Part shown: piece after piece, positions 20,635 to 29,320 of the stretch
How positions within the stretch are numbered: the stretch's first letter is position 1
Layout: each line of letters opens with the position of its first letter
Origin: Rhypophila decipiens
Lineage: Eukaryota > Ascomycota > Sordariomycetes > Sordariales > Naviculisporaceae
Reading direction: 5' to 3'
Assembly: GCA_033297075.1 (NCBI GenBank)
Contig: MU858299.1
Span: forward strand, 1-44,122
Length of the DNA stretch: 44,122 nt
Made by a program: the position numbers and the translations under genes
The notes under the pieces: generated by a model
Told to the model about the DNA's origin: nothing
Database searches by the model: none
What the model saw: only the letters and a program-made list of their open reading frames with translations

Positions 20635-21979
20635 CTACCCAAGGTTGTTCTCAAACTCTATCATGGACTCAGACTCTCGACTGCCCTCTCCGAAGATAAC
20701 ATCCCAAAGTTGCTTCGCCATCCGCGAATACCGCCTAGCTTTCTTCTTCTCGCCCAAATACATACAAGCATGCGCCGCCAGGGCGTAATAATCCGCTTTG
20801 GGGAGTATCATGCCCTCCTCAGTGTACAAGTTCAACAAGGTCTGGACATGGTCGAGAATCTTGCCGGGGTCTCCCTTTGCTGTCTCAAGTAAAGCTTTGG
20901 TATGGGAGATCTTTTTTCGTCGTTTATCTGACCTTTCCAGTCTTGTTCTCCCACCTGAACAGAGGGCGCATTTGCATTGGAAGGCCCAACCTGAACCAAG
21001 TCTCTTTGCACGCTCGCCAAAGCTTAGCTCGATCGATGGGTCTAGGTAGGAATGGGCGATTTCTTCGCCGGACAGGATATCTCGGAGGGCGATGACTTCC
21101 ATTGCTAGGGTTGTGTGGTTCGTTCTTGTGACGGCGCTACGAAGATGATTAGCCTGTCAGACCACCGACGATAAACGAGAATGAGACTGTGTCCAGACAG
21201 ACATACTTGGGAATGCAGTTATGGTTCATCCTCTGTTGAACCAAACTTGAAAGGTTAATAACCGTACATCGTATATCAAAATTCAGAATAACTCAACTCA
21301 CCGCTGCCTCAGGAAAGATGAGATCATACACCGCACCACCTTTCTCATGTGTAAAGGCGTTAGAATCAAGAATATCCTCAATCTCATCCTTGTGCATTAC
21401 GTGGCTCTGCGCCAAGGCCCTGATTCCCTGTCTCGTTGTCCGTGGAAGTTGCAACAGCGCCTTCCACCTCAGCATCTCGAGAACCTGGGGCTGTATCGAA
21501 TCGGAGGTCCCGCTTGCCACGATGAGTGTCGGGTATTCCCTCATGATGATTTCGCCGGCTTTGTAACTCTGTGATGACTTCACGTATAATCCTATGCCAG
21601 AGCCAGGCCTCTCGGTTTCTGTGTATTTTGTGGGGCTGCTGGAGGATCCTGTTTCTGGCGCTGCAGTCTGCAGCAGTCCTTCGTTGACCAGCGTTTCGAC
21701 GATTGCTGGCTGCCCTATGATAGCGATCCCTCGGCCTGAGTTGAACTCGGTGTTTGTAAAGACGCACATACTCCCTCCGCCATTGCCGGTACCGACGCAA
21801 TATGGAGCATGTGTCCAAGATTCGTGCACTGGCCTCGGTGAAGATCCAGTTACTTGCCATGTTGAGCACTCGTGCAGTCCATGTGGTGGCGAAAGATGTC
21901 TGTTTCGTGCTAGACATGCACTGACTGTCAAAACGACGAACTGAAGGGACAAGACATGTACTCCAATCGCCCAAGGCAT
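20635..21979 (-). CDS. SET-domain protein with N-terminal signal-peptide-like segment
   Basis: Three exons, 21979-21302, 21232-21207 (only 26 bases) and 21136-20635, joined by introns with GTGAGT/CAG and GTATGT/TAG signals, giving 401 residues. The SET core is clear: GSGIGLYVKSSQSYKAGEIIMREYP near 125, RMNHNCIPNA at 227-236 (the NHxCxPN cofactor-binding motif, built by the micro-exon), GEEIAHSY at 258-265, and a zinc-binding-type CKCALC at 289-294. The C-terminal helices resemble TPR-like tails of SMYD/SET5-type proteins. SET domains transfer methyl groups from S-adenosylmethionine to lysine. The first 24 residues are hydrophobic and look like a signal peptide, with Cys residues following, which is unexpected for a nuclear enzyme. 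The substrate is unknown. Confidence 0.88.
21207..21232 (-). other. 26-base micro-exon of the SET gene
   Basis: Flanked by acceptor CAACAG and donor GTATGT. It encodes RMNHNCIP and the first two bases of Asn, so it carries the heart of the SET cofactor-binding motif. Skipping it would inactivate the enzyme and shift the frame. Confidence 0.85.
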
Positions 21980-22313
21980 TTTGGCGACTGGCGTTCAAGG
22001 TTTTCGAGGTCTTTCAACACGTTTGAGGGATGAAGATTCAACTGGACAGCTATGATCATCTTGAAAGTTTTAGGCTCCTGTTCTGAAACCGGTTATTTCA
22101 ACTGTCTGGCTACCAATAAACAAGATAAAGTCGATCTTTACTTGGCAACGGGTAATGTCCAAGGCAAAATGTGAATATCATCCATGATGGTACTCGTAAC
22201 GGCTAAAGCAATGCTGAGAATGACTGTTTAGGTCCTTCTGTAATAAACGCTTAATAAGCACAACTGGGAAGTTCCAAGATTGAAAATGGTGTGCCGGTAA
22301 GGCTGCTCCTTGC
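21980..22313. other. Intergenic spacer
   Basis: About 330 bases between the SET-domain gene promoter and the 3' end of the minus-strand orphan gene. Nothing recognisable. Confidence 0.4.
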
Positions 22314-22991
22314 TTATCCAAATTGCTTCCCCCATATACAGTCAAGGGTAGCTACCTCCAGCGCCTTCAGCGCGCATATGTACGCCCTCGTCATGGCAAC
22401 CAGCGAGCTCGTCCTGTACTTCTCCATCTTCCTCCGGAGTTCCTGATACTGCTTCTTCTGTGTCTCCCTCGCCCATTCGCATCCGCTGTGGTATTCGAGC
22501 CAGTCCCTCGACTCGAGCTGCCTCACGACGTTGTCTCTGACCTAAAGAAATGGCGGCGGTGTGGTGCGTGGCTTGATGTCGTTGGGGATAGCAGGCTCAT
22601 CGCTCTCTGGGCTCTCACGCTTGATGCCGTTGGCCGTAGCACCCTCGTCGCGGTCTGGGCGCTCAATCAGGACGGTCACCAGGATATCCAAGCTTCGGTT
22701 TCGGCGTCTTTCCGACTTCCTGTTATGCCGCTGTGCACGATGGTGGAGCTTGACGCAGTGCATGGCCCAGTGCTCTAAGGTATTGGGGACAACGAACAAC
22801 TCGTCTTCATTGAACTCTCGACTGTACCATGGCCGGAAAGAGATGCTTGGGGCGATCGCGTCGGTGAGGCCTAGCCATCGCATTGCGCTTTCACCGGCTG
22901 CCGCGAGGGCGGCGGGTGGAGGAGCATCTAGGTCGATGGATCGAAGGTTGATGTCGTGGGTGGGCTTTGCTGACTCTGAATTGTCGGCCAT
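22314..22991 (-). CDS. Orphan protein, copy A of an inverted paralogue pair, with in-frame TAG
   Basis: From ATG 22991 the frame encodes 149 residues to TAG at 22544-22542, then continues in the same frame to TAA at 22314. No known family is recognised. It is clearly homologous to the plus-strand copy at 23544: HDINLRSIDLDAPPPAAL / AGESAMRWLGL / APSISFRPWY / RAQRHNRKSERR match HDLDSIDVCAPPTAT / AGEATMRELGL / TPSLALRPWW / RAQRYNRKAER. The part beyond the TAG is homologous too (ESRDWLEYHSGCEW with EERDWLDAHNSGDEW). The TAG aligns with a Trp of the other copy. Either TGG became TAG, or the TTTCTTTAG is a splice acceptor of an intron whose donor I cannot place convincingly. The protein is basic in the middle and has no membrane segment. 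Confidence 0.65.
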
Positions 22992-23543
22992 GTTCTCAGT
23001 TTTCTGGATGACCTCTTGGTTTGCCGATGGGAGCGACTAAATTTGCTGGGATGTTCTTAGCAATGTTGTTGTCAAGAATACAAGACCTGTGTTGGTCGTT
23101 GTTTAAAATGGGAGAAAAGAAAAGAAGAAAGCGATTCGAGTGTTGGGAATGTTTTAGCGCCTGCGGTTGATCAAGAAGCCGAATCTCAAACACGGGTAAC
23201 AGATAAAATAGACTTTTCTAGGGAATGCTAGGTGACGTGCCCATATTTGGAGATAGCGCTTTTTTGGCAATGTTCCTTCGGTATCACCTTCTTCCTGGGT
23301 GGCTGGGCTTCCGTTTCGGCGATTTCAGTCCAGCTGAGCATTTACGTGTGGCAGTCATGATGCTGTGCACCTGCTGATGCCTGGAACTGGCCAGAAGGAG
23401 CCATTGTGGCCTTTGTGCTCTAGAACACGGGATATAAGGTTCACTGCCCATCGCCGTCCTTGTTCTTTCCTTCCTTCCTGATCAAGCTTCAACGCCCTTA
23501 AACCGTGACTGCCAAAACTTCAACCACTACGGTACGACAAGAA
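22992..23543. other. Shared divergent promoter of the paralogue pair
   Basis: About 550 bases between the two head-to-head paralogues. A TATA-like GGGATATAAGG near 23430 precedes copy B. The two upstream sequences are not obviously similar, so the duplication seems limited to coding sequence or is old. Confidence 0.5.
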
Positions 23544-24095
23544 ATGCCCAACGAGATTACCACTACCAGTAGCTGCGGGAAAGAGTCCCGTGAACCCATG
23601 TCGACATACCTGTCAAACCTTCAAGCCTCCATCGCAACAATAAGAATTGCCCCGTCACGACATGACCTCGACTCGATCGACGTCTGCGCTCCCCCAACAG
23701 CAACGGTCGTAGAAGCAGGCGAGGCCACCATGCGCGAGCTCGGCCTATTCGACGGCTGAACGCCCAGCCTAGCCCTTCGGCCGTGGTGGACGGTAGCGGC
23801 CGTTTTAACGGATGGCGTTTCAAGAGAAGAATACGGAAAATACTTCATCGAGTGCTTCGAACGCGCCCAACGCTACAATCGCAAGGCAGAGCGAAACTGA
23901 CAGGACAACATGGAGGTGTTGGATGAATTCCTGTCCCGGCAATCTTGGTATAAAAAACGGCGTGTAACCGACGTGTTTAGGCCGGTCCCGCTGCCTTTGC
24001 CGTGGGGGAAGGATAATGCCATATGCATAAAAGAGTGGGAGGAACGAGATTGGCTGGATGCGCACAATTCTGGCGACGAGTGGCAGTGGGATTGA
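23544..24095 (+). pseudogene. Orphan protein, copy B of the pair, with two in-frame TGA codons
   Basis: From ATG 23544 one frame runs to TGA 24093-24095, about 184 codons, interrupted only by TGA at 23757-23759 and TGA at 23898-23900. Both sides of each stop are homologous to copy A. The second stop is informative at the DNA level: copy A reads CGA AAC CGA AGC where copy B reads CGA AAC TGA CAG, so a CGA arginine codon has become TGA. The first stop aligns with an Ile codon (ATC) of copy A. The C-terminal part beyond both stops keeps the frame and a Trp-rich ending (EWEERDWLDAHNSGDEWQW). The lack of frameshifts suggests recent or point-mutation-only decay. The function of the family is unknown. 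Confidence 0.7.
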
Positions 24096-24359
24096 CTGAC
24101 CTTCCAGGGCGTACAAATATCGTAATGCACCAACATAAAACATTAACTCACCTGAGCATTGCCTGCTCCCATGTAATGTGGTTATTTGGCCATGAATAGG
24201 CTTGGTTGAGTTGCCAAGTCCCATGACCCGAGCGAGCTCTCCTCAACCTCACTGATCGTAGTCAAATTGGTATGCGAACGCATCATTACATTATTGGTCT
24301 CGTTACTTATCAAGTCTATTCTATAACACTGCTCCACTCAAAGTCTATCTTTCTCGTTT

Positions 24360-25643
24360 CTAAATCTCATGATGTGCTGGAGTGACATCAGGTGAGAGCC
24401 CAAACACCTTCTCATCCAGCCACTGCGCGACACCTTCGTTCCACGGGGTAGCAGCAGCCCAAAAGTCAACAAACTTGATCCCGGCGTTGATTCCGTCACG
24501 CACTCCCATCATGGCATTGAAGCTGTCAAGATCCCCCACCGTCAGGTTGCTCATGTCGTGGTGGCAATGGTCGTAATGGGAGTGTTTCTTGTGGCTTTGG
24601 CCCTCCCAGACATGGAAGGTGATAATCCGACCGTAGTGCGGCTTCCAGGGCACGTCGTCCTGTATTTCCTCACGCCTGGTATGCGAATGTGAAAACGAGT
24701 CCTGGATTATGTGCAGAGCGCTGCCAAGGGCACGACGCTGAATGTTGAGCATTCTGTACTCGGAGTCTCGTGATAGCATCCACTTGATCGTGTTGCTCGC
24801 TTTGGGGAGTGACGTATCATGGAACCACCGGAGAAAGGGGAACCTGTCCTCGGAAGTTATGGGTCTATCCCTGAGCTCAATATTCCCTAATGGTTGCCAT
24901 TCCTCGAATCCCCACTCGCCGATGGCAATCCGGTACATGACCTCGATCCAGAGGAGAAGGTCGTGCTTGGTTAGGTGTGGGTCCTCACCCTCGACTCGTG
25001 CCATGGAATGTAAAAAGAGGAGGTCTCCGGCCTGTGAGCGGGCGTTCAGATACTCGGGGTAGTACGAGGCACTGGGCATTTCGGGCAGCAAGGGCAGCGG
25101 GCCGAAACCGAGGGCCCGCGACACTTGGATCCACTCCGAGTAGTCGACGCTGAGTTTCGGCGTGAAATACCAGTTGTCGTACCGTTGATCGGTCCAAAGT
25201 GTTATGGCAGGGTCGTCATTCCACACTGCACCGCGGCAGATCTCCTTGGTCTCGTCGTTGGCCTCCTCCCATTGGTCAATGTTACGCCGGATGTCACTAT
25301 CTCGACATTGTGAATGGACGAGTGAGGTGATGGTCATTGTCTCGTGCACTGGAGCGGTCTTCTTCCCTAGCCAGAATGCTTGCCAGGGGCTCTCTATGTC
25401 ATACACGCCGATTGACTGGCGGTAATGAAACATTAGCAATGATGTGCAGAGGGATGATATTGAGAAGATGAGCATATTTACCATCAATACGGGGAGATGC
25501 CCGGGTAGAAGCATGCCTTCCGTGTCAGGTGAAGTTTCGTTCGTCCTCGGTATGCCATGGTGCTGCCCATAAACGACTGAATTGACGGCAAGACAACAAG
25601 CAAGTGCGCAAACGATGGGAAAGTGCTGACGATGAAGACGCAT
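24360..25643 (-). CDS. Secreted or membrane protein resembling the zinc phospholipase C/P1 nuclease fold
   Basis: Single exon, 427 residues from ATG 25643; the codon two positions upstream is only GTG. Residues 1-26 are a signal peptide (IVCALACCLAVNSVVYG), followed near 48-72 by a second hydrophobic helix (LPVLMVNMLIFSISSLCTSLLMF). The body has metal-site-like elements in the order used by zinc-dependent phospholipase C and P1 nuclease: HETMTITSLV, AVWNDDPAITLW, ALHIIQDSFSHSHT, and a His/Asp cluster SHKKHSHYDHCHHD. The HxxxDxxSHSH element matches the helix that binds zinc in this superfamily, which also contains fungal Het-C; the match to Het-C itself is weak. Likely a lumenal or extracellular metal-dependent hydrolase; substrate unknown. 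Ends at TAA 24360-24362. Confidence 0.65.
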   Translation of the reverse strand: MRLHRQHFPIVCALACCLAVNSVVYGQHHGIPRTNETSPDTEGMLLPGHLPVLMVNMLIFSISSLCTSLLMFHYRQSIGVYDIESPWQAFWLGKKTAPVHETMTITSLVHSQCRDSDIRRNIDQWEEANDETKEICRGAVWNDDPAITLWTDQRYDNWYFTPKLSVDYSEWIQVSRALGFGPLPLLPEMPSASYYPEYLNARSQAGDLLFLHSMARVEGEDPHLTKHDLLLWIEVMYRIAIGEWGFEEWQPLGNIELRDRPITSEDRFPFLRWFHDTSLPKASNTIKWMLSRDSEYRMLNIQRRALGSALHIIQDSFSHSHTRREEIQDDVPWKPHYGRIITFHVWEGQSHKKHSHYDHCHHDMSNLTVGDLDSFNAMMGVRDGINAGIKFVDFWAAATPWNEGVAQWLDEKVFGLSPDVTPAHHEI

Positions 25644-26313
25644 CGTCACAACAGGTCTGGTCGCAGCTTCTCGAGACGTTTAAATTTGATAAGTTAGATG
25701 GAACCTAGGTGAACACGGGTGACACATCTCGTCCTGTTTCGTGGGTCTGGTGCTTCCTCTTCGATGTGCGTCGTTATGTTTAACTTTGCATCCCGTGATG
25801 CTTGGTTTCCTTTTTGAGCTGTTGAGCTTGTGGCCTTTTGCATTCGGAAGCAGCCAATCAACTCCGGGCCTTCCTGGAGATCTTAGGACTTAACCTTTTC
25901 TTCCATGTGGTCTCGGGCCGAGTTTCGACGTCACCTTGACTGGGTGCCACACCCAACCTGGCGCTCCACCAACGATTCCAAGGTCCCACGTGGCAAGGAC
26001 AATTCCCAGAGTCGAGACTCAGTAATCACCCCTTACTACTCTCGTATACAGGCACCAATCTTGTAGAATAAATACCTTGAACTGGTTGGAATTGCTCGGA
26101 TGAATGAGATGCTCGATGGATTTCTGCACGTACATGATACAACACATCTCACCTGTCGCCACCAATTCCGCAACCTTTGTGCGATCACGGTAGCAATCCC
26201 TGTGTCCATCAAAAGCTCATGGTGCTATTGGGTATCGAGTAATCAGAAAATACACAGACATAAAGAAAGCAGAGACACCTGTACTCCAAGCCGAGAACAT
26301 TGAAGACGCCACA
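25644..26313. other. Intergenic, no gene supported
   Basis: About 670 bases holding the promoter of the preceding minus-strand gene and the 3' flank of the PIPK-like gene. No similarity seen in short open frames. Confidence 0.4.
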
Positions 26314-27526
26314 TTACTCCCCTCTAACCTCGACATAGCTCCGACACATCTTGAGGAACCGCTCACGGTACTCCTCTGGTGTAGTCGTGATACTCATATG
26401 GCCGTGATGGAAAACAAAATTCCAAGCCGTGATCAGGATAGTCATGAAGATGGGCTGTATCTTGTGCTTGGCCCAGAAAAAGTCCAGGATGGCAGCGCGG
26501 TAGATGTGTTTTCCATCTGCTGACGGAATTCCCACTCGCCATGATGGTGGACCGGGTGGAACAGTAGGCGGGTGATCATCGGCGACCAGATCGGCTGATT
26601 GAGCCGCCTCGGTGGACGAGGTAGGGTCCGAGTTTGTATTCACGGCGGATCCCTTTGGGGGCTGAAGACGAACGAGAAACAGCGAGTAATCGACGGCATT
26701 ATGATCCGCCAGAAGCTTTGTATCTGCTTCTACAGTCGCAAAGAACTCATCTGCTTTTTCTTTGGAGAGAATGATCTTGTCGGGAAATTCGTCTGCCAGC
26801 TGGTCCTTGGTTGCCTCGCTTGTGAGGGCTCCGTCGGCAATGTCTCGCTCTGGGTAGAAATAAGACGTGGGCTTGAGGTCCCAGCTCTCCCAATCCGGCT
26901 CCCCCCGTTTCTTGGCTTGGTCCTTGCCGTACATGATGTTGTCCATGACGATGTGGTGGGATGGTGCAAGACTCAAGAGGCGGCCGATCGAGGGACCGGT
27001 GAGACAGAGAAAGTCGCAGATGCGAACTAGGAGCGAGTAGGGATGTGATGCCATGTATTCCGCGTATGGTGTCAAAAGATCATCGCGAAAGAAAGAGTAC
27101 TCGGAGTACCGAGGGACAGACTTGACGAGGTATTTTTGGTCGGCGGTAGAGTAGAAAGTCTGTAGGAAGTTCAGCTGATGGTCGTATGAAAGAAGGACCG
27201 AGTCTAGAACCTACTGATCCAGAGAAGCCCATGTCCCCTATTGCTTTCAGCGCTTCTTCTCTTTTACTTCCTCCCTCCTCCCTGGGCAGAAATGACTCGA
27301 CATAGGCATCGTCTGTCACGTCCCAGTGGTCGCGCCGGAGTTTATTGAACTCCGCCGGGCGAATCTTACGCAGCGTCAGTTGGTATAGTGAAAATAAGGC
27401 AGAAAAGAAGGCCAAGATCCAGCCAAGGAGGTTGCGCGATGATCGCTCCCCGGCGCCGTTTCCGTTGCCATTTGTTGTGGTGAGGGCCTGCGTGAGGGAG
27501 CGCGCGATGGATTCTTGGCGGCCCAT
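26314..27526 (-). CDS. Fungal PIPK-domain (phosphatidylinositol phosphate kinase-like) protein
   Basis: Two exons, 27526-27215 and 27159-26314, with a 55-base intron (GTAGGT to ACAG), giving 385 residues. The splice creates the ATP loop and lysine region GFSGSTFYSTADQKYLVKSV (K117 likely catalytic). Then follow EYMASHPYSLLVRICDFL, HIVMDNIMYG (173-182), WDLKPTSY with DLK at 198-200 (YDLKGS in classic enzymes), DYSLFLV (261-267), LDFFW with Asp near 331 (IDFL in classic enzymes) and SITTTPEEYRERFL. This is the PIPK catalytic order. It lacks MORN or long N-terminal regions and has one hydrophobic helix at about 34-51 (LLGWILAFFSALFSLYQL), so it may be membrane-anchored. Classic PIPKs make phosphatidylinositol bisphosphates; substrate choice of this short fungal type cannot be read. 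Confidence 0.85.
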
Positions 27527-27866
27527 GTTGTGAAGTCTCGCCGCTGCGTGGATTTCCCTGAATTTCGCGATGCACTCTAGGAAATGATGGATAGAAAATT
27601 GTAGGTCAAAGGAAGATGATGTTGCGGGAATGTTCAACCTTCCATAATCGGCTCTTGAGCATGTTGATCCCTGATGTGGGGCATTCCAGACTGTTCCAGA
27701 CCATGACGTCATTGAGGTACTCCCCGTGACAGTTGCTCCGACCTGCCCGTAATGGCGTATCCTTTATTCCGGGAATATTCTTAGACAAAGCAGTTTGGCC
27801 TCTTGGTGCGTCTACCGGTATTCGATCACCACTCAGTCCTCGATGAAAAATATCAGGCCCAGGGTA

Positions 27867-28041
27867 CCGGCTTTTCTCAACCAAACCGCTTGTATAGCCC
27901 CTGCACGCCAGGGCAATTTCATGTGTGCGGTACATAGTGACATAGCTTTGTCAGCATCACTGACAGTGCTCACATGAAAAAGCTGTGAGATCCTTATCAC
28001 CGTGCACGGGCTCTACAAGCGGTTTGGTTGAGAAAAGCCGG
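27867..28041. mobile_element. MITE-like element with 41-bp terminal inverted repeats
   Basis: A 41-base arm at 27867-27907, starting CCGGCTTTTCTCAACC, is repeated in inverted orientation at 28001-28041 with only two mismatches. The spacer is 93 bases and itself partly self-complementary (TTTCATGTG with CACATGAAA, TGTCAG with CTGACA). TA lies immediately outside both ends (27865-27866 and 28042-28043), as expected for insertion by a Tc1/mariner or pogo-type transposase. It has no coding capacity. The inverted repeat is seen directly; the MITE assignment is inference because the ends are palindromic and TA is a weak target-site signal. Confidence 0.6.
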
Positions 28042-28939
28042 TATATCAGTATCGTTTCTCGGGTTTCACTATTTATATCAATATAGGTACTGGAAACATC
28101 AGAACTGCTTTACGAGAGCAACACCAGGCGCTAAAACGCTTAAATCTCCGGCGTTCAGGTTATCCATTGGTTGGGTCGGAAATTGAGGCCAGATGCGATA
28201 TTTCACTGATAAGATAAGATCTGGTGTTCCCACCGTTCTGGACTAGCGGCAGCTTCCGCCATTTGACATCGCCGCTAGGTAAGGTACGATATGCCGATCC
28301 CACAAGGCCCACTTACAACGTGTACGATCCTTCCTTCAAGTCAGTCGTATCGTGTGCGGACCTGCCTCTGACATATTTAATCAGTATTGAAGATGATGGT
28401 GTTTCGCACAAGTGCGCTATTTGTGCCAGTCGAGGACGATGAGAATCATGAGATGCTGGGGTCCTCTGTTCTTGCGACCATACATCTCATTAGGAAGGAA
28501 TTTTGAGCTCAACAGGCCATATCCTACAATATTCGGGCCCGGACAGTGTGATGCGCATAAAGCGAACTGGTACGAGACTTCGGCACATCCACTGTCTCGG
28601 GACAATCTGGAACGTGGGTCGTCGGGACCTGATCGGCCCATGAGCGTTCATTTCCAGTCCGCCCTGTCCTCCAAGACAACAGGGGTCTTCACATTAAAGA
28701 TTTTATGGACAAGCAGGGTCAGCTCCTTGCGTTCGAATTGTGCCATTGGGGCGCCCGGAGGAGATGACATTGATCTCGAGCCAGGGCACCACGTGGACTG
28801 CATGTGAGCCAGGGAACGGCGGGGAGAATTCGATCGGTTTGGAATCCTCGTTGGTGATGTGGTGGTGGTCAGAACTCTGAATTCCGCCAGGACCTAAGGT
28901 GTGAGCCCTTGGAAGACATCAACATGATGGTTTGGTGGT

Positions 28940-29320
28940 TTACGGGAGATGTGCACTGGATCCTGCGCAGCCACAAATGCCAAAATGGAAGATAGACACC
29001 GGCTTGTGGAAACGGGGTCCTGGGTTTGCACAATATTCTGATGGAAAGTTGGATGAGAGTGGTAGCTGCAAGATATCCGCGTAGGACGGACCGAGGTACT
29101 GTTGCATAAAATCGGTGCAAGTACAGACCAACAGCATATGCACTGTTACCACAGCAGTGCCTTCAATGCTAGGTATTGCAGCGGAAGTAAAAGGCGAAGA
29201 GATCCAGGCACCAAAAATCGAAGCCAAAGTTGATGAGAAGGCGAATGACAAAGCAGAGTATAATCGACCTATGGGAAAACCATTGCGAGGATTTTCCGAC
29301 AGGCCCCACATGAGTCCCAA
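28940..29320 (-). other. Unassigned open frame
   Basis: 126 codons, hydrophobic in the first half (LYSALSFAFSSTLASIFGAWI), Cys-rich at the end. No family recognised, no clear splice partners, and the plus strand is also open over much of it. It could be the remnant of a membrane protein gene or chance. Confidence 0.2.

Noticed and set aside
11827..23900. RIP as the single cause of the nonsense codons
   Set aside because: Only the TAG in copy A fits the CpA preference; CGA to TGA and TGG to TGA do not, and base composition around these genes is not strongly AT-shifted.
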